From the NCBI GenBank assembly GCA_913047365.1, contig CAJWUK010000004.1:1-49899 (forward strand): a stretch of DNA of 49,899 bases, read 5' to 3'. Numbering within the stretch: position 1 is the first letter of the stretch; each line of letters opens with the position of its first letter. Both the position numbers and the translations under genes were made by a program. A model generated the notes under the pieces. That model saw only the letters and a list, made by a program, of their open reading frames with translations. It did not search any database and was not told the origin of the DNA. The stretch comes from an uncultured Alphaproteobacteria bacterium (GTDB lineage: Bacteria > Pseudomonadota > Alphaproteobacteria > MPNO01 > UBA830). Below are positions 43,692 to 49,899 of the stretch, piece after piece.

Positions 43692-44468
43692 CTATCCCAC
43701 AGCCCCCAGAAACGCCTTAACCGTTTCCACGAATGCATCTGGCTTGTCTACATGCACCCAGTGGGCGGCATCCTTGATGGTGACGGTGCGGGCATTCGGG
43801 AAAAGTTCTGAAATTCGGTCGTGGTGGTCGGCGCGGATATAGGCTGAATTTTCCCCCGCGATGAACAGTGCCGGCCCGTCATAGGAACCACCGTTTGGAA
43901 CCGGAAACGCGCCTATCGCGCTCATCCCGGCGGAAATCGCCTGCAGGTTTATTCGCCACTGAAATCCGCCATTCGCTCGTTCCAGGTTGGTCATCAGGAA
44001 CGCTGCAACGCCCGGGTCGTCGAACTCGCCGCGTAGTTCTTCTTCCAATTCGCTACGCCGCTGTTCGCCGGATAAATCCATCAACTGCATAGCGGTGATG
44101 TAATCCAGCATGTCGTGGCCATAGGTGACCGGGGCGATATCGACGACAATAAGACCCTTCATCAAATCCGGTTTTTCCAACGCCAGGCGCATGGCTACTT
44201 TACCGCCCATGGAATGCCCCATGACCACGGCGCCCGATAGGTCCTGTGCTGCGATGAAATCGGCAGCATCGCCCGCCATTTCTTCATACGTCATCGATGG
44301 CATCCACGGCGATCCGCCATGATTGCGCATATCGAGTGAGTAGATGCGACAATCATCGGAAAGGGTGCGCGCGATGCTGGCCCAGTTGCGGGCCGATCCG
44401 AAGAGACCGTGCATGACGATCAGGGGGGGGCCATCGGATCCGTATTCGTTGAATGCAAGTTTAGCCAT
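43692..44468 (-). CDS. Alpha/beta hydrolase (YbfF-like)
   Basis: A 258-residue esterase-like protein. MHGLFGSARNWASIA gives the oxyanion region, followed by SLDMRNHGGSPWM, the nucleophile elbow VMGHSMGGKVAMR, FIAGENSAYI and the catalytic His in DAAHWVHVDKPDAF. The pattern fits YbfF-type acyl-CoA or short-chain esterases. The 238 bases upstream (44469-44706) hold no gene; they contain only a weak hairpin near the neighbouring methyltransferase stop. Confidence 0.88.
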   Translation of the reverse strand: MAKLAFNEYGSDGPPLIVMHGLFGSARNWASIARTLSDDCRIYSLDMRNHGGSPWMPSMTYEEMAGDAADFIAAQDLSGAVVMGHSMGGKVAMRLALEKPDLMKGLIVVDIAPVTYGHDMLDYITAMQLMDLSGEQRRSELEEELRGEFDDPGVAAFLMTNLERANGGFQWRINLQAISAGMSAIGAFPVPNGGSYDGPALFIAGENSAYIRADHHDRISELFPNARTVTIKDAAHWVHVDKPDAFVETVKAFLGAVG

Positions 44469-44681
44469 GTGCGGGGAGGTATCATGCCCCCGGAGCTATG
44501 TCACCGCGTTCTGAGCAGTGTCTGTATAGAACCGCATCGATACCACTGTGGAACTTTCGTGCAACTCCCTTTTATGCGCTATGTTTCAACATTATCCGCC
44601 ACTTTCCATATAGATCTATGACGTAACTAAATGCCAGTTTGACGGCGCAAAATGGACATTGGGATCGTAAGTTATTGAGAC

Positions 44682-44697
44682 CCCGGTTCAAGCCGGG
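44682..44697 (-). terminator. Weak terminator-like hairpin after methyltransferase gene
   Basis: CCCGG and CCGGG form a 5-base-pair stem with a 6-base loop, 10-25 bases beyond the methyltransferase stop on the minus strand. There is no clear T run, so it is a low-confidence terminator. Confidence 0.3.
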
Positions 44698-44706
44698 ACG
44701 GCGCCA

Positions 44707-45537
44707 TCACACCTTCTCCGCTACCATCATCACGTTGGTCAATCGCCCTTCCTTCGCGCTCCGGCCTGAATTGGCTCGGCGTTCCGGGTAATCATCGCCT
44801 CGGGTGATTTCGATCGTCAGCGGCGTATCGACCTCGGGCGTAGGCGGCGGCGGGTATTTTTCGGCCGCCTGCCGGCGGGCAGCCTCGTCTACCCATTCGA
44901 GAACACGAAATCCGCCGTTCTCCAGCATGCCGCGCATCTCATCCGGTGGTAGTAAAAAGCTGTAGGAAGCATCCCGCGCCCAGGGCAGGGGATAATAGGG
45001 ATCGCCTCGAGGCCCCTGGCCCAGCTCGCTAATGGCCACCCTGCCGCCGTCTTTCAGCACACGCCACATCTCCGAATATAATTTTTGGCGGTCGCGGATA
45101 TTCATGGTCACGTTTAGCGCCCAGACCATGTCGAACGAGACGTCGTCATAGGGCAGGTCGGTCGCATCGCCGCAATCGAAAGCGACGCGATCCGATAAAC
45201 CAACTTTCCCGGTAAGGATACGGGCGGTGTCGATATATTCCGGGGTGAGGTCGATACCGGTTACGATACAACCGAATTCCGTTGCGAAATAGCGAGCTGG
45301 GCCGCCGATGCCGCAGCCGATATCGAGTAGATGCATGTCTTTCGTGATGGTGGTCAGTGCGGCATGCAACTGGGTCTGTAGCAGGCCACCGCCGTGGATC
45401 TGATCAGCCGGCCCCAGTATTTCGGGTGTCCAGTTTTCCTCAGGGATTCCGGCGGCTTCCAGTACCGCAATAATGCGTCCCGCCAGATCCGGCGTCGCGT
45501 TGTTGTCGTCGTTTATTGCTTTGACTGTCCCGTCCAA
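44707..45537 (-). CDS. Class I SAM-dependent methyltransferase
   Basis: A 276-residue methyltransferase. Motif I is LLDIGCGIGGPARYFA (SAM binding, about residues 71-86), the acidic end of strand 2 is in VTGIDLTPEYI, and a DATDLPYDD motif precedes VWALNVTMNI. The overall look (QIHGGGLLQTQ upstream of motif I) resembles small-molecule methyltransferases such as the glycine/sarcosine or ubiquinone types; the acceptor is unknown. The only plausible start is TTG 45537, which has AGGAAG about 7 bases upstream. It could be co-transcribed with the aldolase gene 89 bases upstream. Confidence 0.87.
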   Translation of the reverse strand: MDGTVKAINDDNNATPDLAGRIIAVLEAAGIPEENWTPEILGPADQIHGGGLLQTQLHAALTTITKDMHLLDIGCGIGGPARYFATEFGCIVTGIDLTPEYIDTARILTGKVGLSDRVAFDCGDATDLPYDDVSFDMVWALNVTMNIRDRQKLYSEMWRVLKDGGRVAISELGQGPRGDPYYPLPWARDASYSFLLPPDEMRGMLENGGFRVLEWVDEAARRQAAEKYPPPPTPEVDTPLTIEITRGDDYPERRANSGRSAKEGRLTNVMMVAEKV

Positions 45538-45626
45538 GAGTTTCTTCCTGAAGTTTTAGTTGTTTTTAAGAGGATCGCCTTTTGCGAGTAGAATAGTTCT
45601 CTCAACCAAATTCTATGCTGCGCCAG

Positions 45627-46322
45627 CTACCTATCCATTTCTGCGGCTTCCATCTCCGCCAGCGCCCAGACTCGGCCTATCGGCCCGCGGGTCCGCAAAA
45701 GTTCCTGCGCTATCTCTTCAATTTCCGCCTCACCGAGAACTTCGTAATCGCCCATCGAAGCAGCGATGGCCGTGCGCCGGGCGTTGTCTTCCATAAAGAA
45801 AACACAGGTCGTCATTTCCTCGATATCGGGTCCGGTGACCACGATGCCATGAGCGCGAAGCAGCATAGCTTTGTGAGGGCCCAGTGTTTCCGCCATGGCG
45901 CGGCCCCGGTCCTCGTCCATGATCAGCCGTGAATCTGGGTGAATAGGAATATGGCTGCCCAATAGTGAGGCCATGAAATAGGTCGGTTTCAGATCGTGTT
46001 CCGACATCGAAAAACTGGTGGCGTTGTGGGTATGAAAATGTGCCACAGCATTTACATCGGGGCGAACCTTGAAGACTTCCAGATGGATGGGCAGTTCGCC
46101 CGGCAGTTTTTCATCGGTGCCGATCTGGTTGCCATCCAGGTCGCATAGCAGGAAATCTTCGGGGTTTGACAATTTGCCAAGCTCATGGGGCGTCATTAAC
46201 ACGACATTGGGATCTTCCGTTCGGGCGCTAATATGGCCGAAACCGTCTACGAACCCGCGGCCATAGAAGAACCGCCAAGCGGTGCTCAGTTTCTGACGTA
46301 AGGCGACTTCTGAATCGGCCAT
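45627..46322 (-). CDS. Class II aldolase/adducin family protein
   Basis: A 231-residue zinc enzyme of the fuculose-phosphate aldolase/RhaD/adducin fold. The metal ligands are the two His of VAHFHTHNATS and a third in LLRAHGIVV. FGHISARTEDPNVVLMTPH is the substrate-phosphate-like region. Members cleave sugar phosphates or decarboxylate/epimerise small hydroxy acids, and many take part in aromatic or C1 metabolism. The start ATG 46322 has GGAGAA about 11 bases upstream. The partner pathway is not evident. Confidence 0.87.
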   Translation of the reverse strand: MADSEVALRQKLSTAWRFFYGRGFVDGFGHISARTEDPNVVLMTPHELGKLSNPEDFLLCDLDGNQIGTDEKLPGELPIHLEVFKVRPDVNAVAHFHTHNATSFSMSEHDLKPTYFMASLLGSHIPIHPDSRLIMDEDRGRAMAETLGPHKAMLLRAHGIVVTGPDIEEMTTCVFFMEDNARRTAIAASMGDYEVLGEAEIEEIAQELLRTRGPIGRVWALAEMEAAEMDR

Positions 46323-46423
46323 GTTTCAGGATTCTCCGTTGCGGCGTGGGTGTCTCGGAATTTTACCGCAACCTATGCAGCCGCTACAGTCACCCCGACG
46401 ATAATACATATGGGGAGGGAACG

Positions 46424-46623
46424 ATGACTACCGATCTGTTTTATCTCGCGCTGCCTGTAGGTCTTTCAGTAATTTTCTGGATACCGAGCGATGCTGCTAT
46501 TCTGTACTAGCAACGGTGGTACTTGCGCTGGTATTTTATAGCGGTATCCCGTTTGTCCCCACAATGGCATTTTCGGTGTGCGTGATCACCGAAACTGTGC
46601 TCTTCCTGCAAATCTTCACCTGA
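46424..46623 (+). pseudogene. Small membrane-protein frame broken by a -1 frame change
   Basis: The 329-base gap before the LLM gene is not empty. ATG 46424, behind a strong GGGGAGGGAACG site, reads MTTDLFYLALPVGLSVIFWI and stops at TAG 46508 after 28 codons. In the -1 frame the sequence continues hydrophobically (SVLATVVLALVFYSGIPFVP, then SVCVITETVLFLQIF) to TGA 46621. Together they would make a protein of about 66 residues with two to three helices. This looks like one small membrane gene with an indel or sequencing error, not two genes. The family is not recognised. Confidence 0.45.
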
Positions 46624-46651
46624 ATTCAAAGCGTACCCGGGAAAATCTTCC

Positions 46652-47710
46652 ATGAAATACGGCCTGTTTTATCTGCCCACTTATCTTCCTGATCAGCGAG
46701 ATGTACATACGCATATCCACAACATCGTGGAACAGGTTGAGTACGCAGACAGTATCGGCATCGATTACGCTTGGATGGTAGAACATCATTTCGTTCGCCA
46801 TGGCGGGTTCCTGCCCGCGAATTATGCGGTCCTCAGTTACCTCGCCGCGCGAACGAAAAATATCCGGCTGGGCACCGGGGCGACGGTTTTGCCGTTGAAC
46901 GACCCGGTGCGGGTGGCCGAACAGGCTGCGACGCTGGACCAGCTTTCCGATGGTCGCCTTGAATTTGGTGTCGGGCGCGGATTTATCCGCGACGAATTCG
47001 ATGCGTTCGGGGTGCCTATGAAGGAAAGCCGCGAACGGGTCGAGGAAGGTGTTGATCTGATCATGAAGGCCTGGGGTGATACGCCGCTGGAATACGAAAG
47101 CAGTTTTCGCCCCAAGATGCCCGGATTGAACGTCCTGCCTAAACCCCGTCAAACTCCGCATCCGCCGATCTGGAATGCGTGTCTGATGTCGCCGGAAAGC
47201 TTCGACTGGACGGCGAAGGAAGGGCATAACCTGCTTTATGTTGCCTACCACGTGGATCACCCCGTCGCGACCGAACGTATCGGCTGGTATCGCGACGCGT
47301 TGCCCAAGTACGGCCGCAAGGTCGAAGATCACGAGGTCTGCTGCGTCTATCATGCCTATTTTATGGAAGATGGTGACGATGCAAAGCTGAAAAGGATCGT
47401 CGATGGGCCGATGTCCGACTACGCAGCCGCGGGAATTGAAGCCGCTAGCAAGCCACCGGACCCCGAGGCCTATAAAGGATACGATCGTCGTGAAGCAGGT
47501 CAGCAACAACTTACCTTCGAGCGATATTTTCCCGGTCGTGTCGTCATGGGCGGGCCGGAGCAGGTTGAAGAACGTATCCGCGAGCTGAAACGCATCGGTA
47601 TCACTCAGGTGTCGTTCCTGGTCGACTTTGGATCTCTGGCCCAGGACGAAATCATGAAATCTCTGCGGATTTTCGGTGAGAAGATCCTGCCGCGCGTTAG
47701 GGATATCTGA
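46652..47710 (+). CDS. LLM-class flavin-dependent oxidoreductase C
   Basis: A 352-residue luciferase-like protein, different in length and motifs from the pair at 23.8-26.3 kb. It opens MKYGLFYLPTYLPDQRD, has AWMVEHHFVRHGG, TGATVLPLNDPVRVAEQAAT, GRLEFGVGRGFIRDEFDAFG and NVLPKPRQTPHPPIWNA. These are hallmarks of the alkanal-monooxygenase-like group using FMNH2 or F420H2. It lies in the same direction as the CoA-transferase and MaoC genes that follow, with a 160-base gap that carries no gene. Confidence 0.92.
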   Translation: MKYGLFYLPTYLPDQRDVHTHIHNIVEQVEYADSIGIDYAWMVEHHFVRHGGFLPANYAVLSYLAARTKNIRLGTGATVLPLNDPVRVAEQAATLDQLSDGRLEFGVGRGFIRDEFDAFGVPMKESRERVEEGVDLIMKAWGDTPLEYESSFRPKMPGLNVLPKPRQTPHPPIWNACLMSPESFDWTAKEGHNLLYVAYHVDHPVATERIGWYRDALPKYGRKVEDHEVCCVYHAYFMEDGDDAKLKRIVDGPMSDYAAAGIEAASKPPDPEAYKGYDRREAGQQQLTFERYFPGRVVMGGPEQVEERIRELKRIGITQVSFLVDFGSLAQDEIMKSLRIFGEKILPRVRDI

Positions 47711-47870
47711 TGCAGAAAATGCAATCCGCCGGGTCTTCGCGAAATGCAGGGGTATTGGTATAACGGGAAGTGATGAGGGTGGGGTCGCATAAGATGTGGA
47801 AGTTTCTTCCGTGGATGTTTCTGGCTTTTCTGATTTCGCCACCAATCCTGATACACCCCGCTAAAGTGTG

Positions 47871-49058
47871 ATGACCGCCCCACTCGATGGTCTTCGCGTT
47901 CTGGACCTGACCTCCGTTGTCCTTGGCCCGTTGGCCACACAGACACTGGGAGACATGGGCGCGGATATTGTGAAGATTGAAGGGCCCGCGGGCGATACCA
48001 CGCGATATACGGGCCCTAAACGGTCGAAGGACATGTCGGCGCTGTTCATGGGGCTGAACAGGAACAAGCGGTCCATCGTTCTCGATCTTAAGCAACAGGC
48101 GGCAAAGGACGTTCTGTGGCGTTTGATCGACACTGCAGACGTTTTCCTGCATTCGATCCGACCTCAGGCCATAGATCGGCTGGGCTTCGGGCACGAAGCT
48201 GTGCTCGCCCGGAATGAGCGGGTTGTTTACGCTGGCGTTCACGGGTTTCGCATGGATGGGCCCTATTCCGGCCGGCCCGCTTATGACGATGTCATCCAGG
48301 GTCTAAGTGGCAGCGCCGATCTGATGGCCCGACTGGTCGGTGAGCCGCGCTATATGCCGACCATCATGGCGGACAAGACCACCGGCCTTGTGACGGTAAA
48401 TGCAATACTCGCCGCATTGCTGGAGCGCGAAAAATCCGGAAAGGGCCAGTTCGTCGAGATTCCCATGTTCGAGGTCATGACCGCCTTCAACATGGCGGAT
48501 CACATCTTCGGCCATGCGTTCGACCCGCCGGAAGGGCCGATGGGCTATTCCCGCGTGCTGACGCCATCGCGGCGTCCTTACAAAACGCTGGACGGCTATA
48601 TCTGTCTGCTCGCCTATACTGATCCTCAGTGGGAACGGTTCTGGTCAGAGGTGGGTCGGCCGGAACTGAAAGACGACCCCCGCTTCGATTCCCTCGCTAG
48701 CCGGGCAGACAACATCGAAGCGGTCTATAGCCTAGCCGGCGAATTTATCGCTACGCGAACAACCGCCGAATGGCTGGAAGTTTTGCCGCGTTTGGAAATA
48801 CCCTGTGGAGAAATCGTCGAACTGGAAGATATTCCGTCCGATCCGCATATGCAGGCCGTCGGTTTTTTCCGCAACGAAGAACACCCGACCGAGGGTGGCG
48901 TAACCGTGCCTGATATTCCCGTGCAATTCAGCCGCACACCTGGCTCGATCAGCCGGCTGCAGCCCAAGCTAGGGGAACACAGCGTCGAGATCCTGCGGGA
49001 GGCGGGGTACGGGGACGACGAAATTGAAAATTTTCGCGCGAGAGGCGCAACTGGTTGA
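47871..49058 (+). CDS. CaiB/BaiF family III CoA-transferase
   Basis: A 395-residue formyl-CoA/carnitine-type CoA-transferase that moves CoA between organic acids. It opens PLDGLRVLDLTSVVLGPLAT and continues LGDMGADIVKIEGPAGDTTR, then NRNKRSIVLDLK; the catalytic Asp is in YDDVIQGLSG. The acceptor acid is unknown. ATG 47871 is preceded by a possible GTG at 47868. It is followed after 14 bases by the MaoC-like gene, suggesting that an acyl-CoA made here is then hydrated. Confidence 0.92.
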   Translation: MTAPLDGLRVLDLTSVVLGPLATQTLGDMGADIVKIEGPAGDTTRYTGPKRSKDMSALFMGLNRNKRSIVLDLKQQAAKDVLWRLIDTADVFLHSIRPQAIDRLGFGHEAVLARNERVVYAGVHGFRMDGPYSGRPAYDDVIQGLSGSADLMARLVGEPRYMPTIMADKTTGLVTVNAILAALLEREKSGKGQFVEIPMFEVMTAFNMADHIFGHAFDPPEGPMGYSRVLTPSRRPYKTLDGYICLLAYTDPQWERFWSEVGRPELKDDPRFDSLASRADNIEAVYSLAGEFIATRTTAEWLEVLPRLEIPCGEIVELEDIPSDPHMQAVGFFRNEEHPTEGGVTVPDIPVQFSRTPGSISRLQPKLGEHSVEILREAGYGDDEIENFRARGATG

Positions 49059-49072
49059 ATGGAGACCGAAGA

Positions 49073-49543
49073 ATGAAAACCCTCGGCATTGGCCTGTACT
49101 GGGATGATCTGGAAGTTGGCGAACAGTTCAAAACCCTGAACCGCACCGTGACGGAAGCTGACATCGTCAACTTCATCGGGGTGACCGGTATGGTCGAAAC
49201 CCTGTTTACCGACCTCACCTTCGGCGACCATGGCGGCGGACCGATGGGCGGGCGCGTCGCGCCGGCGGCGCTGGTCTACACGATGACCGAGGGCCTGTTG
49301 GTCCAGTCGACGATGCAGACCACGGGTCTAGCTTTGCTGGAAGTTGAAAAAAAGGTTCTGGCCCCTGTGTTCGCGGGCGACACCATTCATGCCGAAGTTG
49401 AAGTAACGGCGGTTCGCGCCACTAGCAAGGGCAATCGGGGTATCGTTACCACATTAAACAACATCCTGAACCAGAAAGGCGACAAGGTCATTGAATACCG
49501 CGCGGTCCGCATGATGGCGGGGCGGCCGAAAGACGAAAACTGA
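49073..49543 (+). CDS. MaoC-like acyl-CoA dehydratase
   Basis: A 156-residue single hot-dog protein. LYWDDLEVGEQFKTLNRTVTE is the standard opening (split beyond residue 20), followed by DIVNFIGVTGMVETLFTD, where the catalytic Asp/His pair of R-hydratases would lie; the His is not evident in the usual place (FTDLTFGDHGGG instead of the common D-x4-H). VAPAALVYTMTEGL and AGDTIHAEVEV are typical. ATG 49073 is preceded by GGAGACCGAAG. It likely acts with the CoA-transferase just upstream. Confidence 0.85.
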   Translation: MKTLGIGLYWDDLEVGEQFKTLNRTVTEADIVNFIGVTGMVETLFTDLTFGDHGGGPMGGRVAPAALVYTMTEGLLVQSTMQTTGLALLEVEKKVLAPVFAGDTIHAEVEVTAVRATSKGNRGIVTTLNNILNQKGDKVIEYRAVRMMAGRPKDEN

Positions 49544-49607
49544 CCGACGGGGCAGTGTTTTACTTGCAAATCTAAGTATTTTTGGGCTACTAAATGGCGG
49601 AATTCCG

Positions 49608-49766
49608 GTGTGCCAAAGGGATGACAAATTCTCGGGTGCGCGGAGGCTTGAACCGGATTTCGCGGCATTCGCGCCGCCGGATGACTTTGCCAATCCGACC
49701 ATATCTCAAGCACTGAGCGGCTTTTCGGGCGGCACACCCGGCGGGCCATTTCCTGCCGCCGATTAA
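49608..49766 (+). CDS. Possible small gene or gene remnant
   Basis: The 289-base gap after the MaoC-like gene contains a 52-codon frame from GTG 49608 ending at TAA 49764. Its composition is protein-like: DDKFSGARRLEPDFAAFAPP, then DDFANPTISQALSGFSGG. The frame is also open some way upstream (NGGIPV), so this may be the C-terminal end of a lost gene. There is no ribosome site at the GTG. Family not recognised. Confidence 0.3.
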   Translation: MCQRDDKFSGARRLEPDFAAFAPPDDFANPTISQALSGFSGGTPGGPFPAAD

Positions 49767-49832
49767 CGCGGCATTTCATTCCGCTTCCCTGCTGACAAAC
49801 GCGGGAACCAAAGCGGGAAAAGGAGAGACCAA

Positions 49833-49899
49833 ATGTGCGCAGCTGAAATGAAGATGCCAGGCATGGCGTCCGACCTGATCATGGACCTTCGGGGCACCC
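49833..49899 (+). CDS. Start of an unidentified gene (partial, runs off window)
   Basis: ATG 49833 follows AAAGGAGAGACCAA, an excellent ribosome site, and reads MCAAEMKMPGMASDLIMDLR before the window ends after 22 codons. The frame has no stop. The visible residues are too few to name a family. Orientation matches the CoA-transferase and MaoC-like genes. Confidence 0.6.
   Translation, partial: MCAAEMKMPGMASDLIMDLRGT

Noticed and set aside
46616-47845. Minus-strand open frame of about 409 codons opposite LLM gene C
   Set aside because: LLM C carries recognisable motifs throughout; the opposite frame shows none and spans into the next intergenic gap.
49739-49761. CGGCGG/CCGCCG hairpin as terminator of the MaoC gene
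   Set aside because: It is about 200 bases after the stop, has no T run and lies within a possible small coding frame, so I did not list it as a terminator.
1-49899. CRISPR arrays, tRNA or rRNA genes, insertion sequences, prophage or integrase genes
   Set aside because: Read by eye on both strands; no regular repeat-spacer series, cloverleaf with a CCA-side acceptor, rRNA core sequence, transposase or integrase was recognised. A tRNA missed by eye remains possible.

Overview
The window looks like the chromosome of a free-living alphaproteobacterium. The evidence is the rne (divergent)-amiC-mrcA-prfB order, a DUF1476 (F1-ATPase zeta-type) gene beside purB, NtrC-type housekeeping (glnE), and GC-rich, proteobacterial-looking codon use. 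Rhodospirillales-like is my best guess, but it is an inference. I saw no rRNA, tRNA, CRISPR array, insertion sequence or prophage.

Layout. (1) 1-20.2 kb is mostly core: the rne 5' end, cell-wall genes (amiC, the bifunctional penicillin-binding protein mrcA, anmK), prfB read through a programmed +1 frameshift, tyrS, a GST, a cupin, an AsmA/YhdP-like envelope protein, glnE, a dienelactone hydrolase, a Bcp peroxiredoxin and a DUF455 ferritin-like protein. A decayed S1C-protease C-terminus sits between prfB and anmK. (2) 20.2-31 kb is a catabolic accessory region. It has an esterase-like hydrolase, a divergent amidohydrolase and SDR, then a compact minus-strand run: a crotonase related to hydroxycinnamoyl-CoA hydratase/lyase, an alpha/beta hydrolase, two paralogous luciferase-like (LLM) monooxygenases and an SDR. 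Divergent from this run is a MarR regulator followed by two tandem Bcr/CflA-type exporters. A perfect inverted repeat (GTTAGC-TT-GCTAAC) lies between the crotonase and marR and is the obvious candidate operator. (3) 31-37.1 kb returns to core functions: purB, DUF1476, an NRDE protein, purC, a third MFS exporter lacking a normal start codon, and a [2Fe-2S] ferredoxin with a cysteine desulfurase. (4) 37.3-49.9 kb is mixed accessory metabolism: hydrolases, a TauD-type dioxygenase, an EamA transporter, glyoxalase I, an exported MsrA, an SDR, a UbiD-type decarboxylase, a methyltransferase, a class II aldolase, a third LLM enzyme, a family III CoA-transferase and a MaoC-like dehydratase.

How it fits together. 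The most system-like part is about 23.0-31.0 kb: an acyl-CoA-type MarR switch, two exporters and five enzymes suited to oxidising and cleaving a ring or side chain of an organic acid or its CoA ester. The crotonase keeps the catalytic Glu of the vanillin-forming family but has lost the Tyr residues that grip the phenol, so the substrate is probably not a 4-hydroxycinnamate. Several small lesions (a premature stop at 6042, a -1 frame break near 46.5 kb, missing start codons near 34.4 and 42.1 kb) may be real decay or draft-assembly errors. All family calls come from reading translated motifs by eye; no database search was run.
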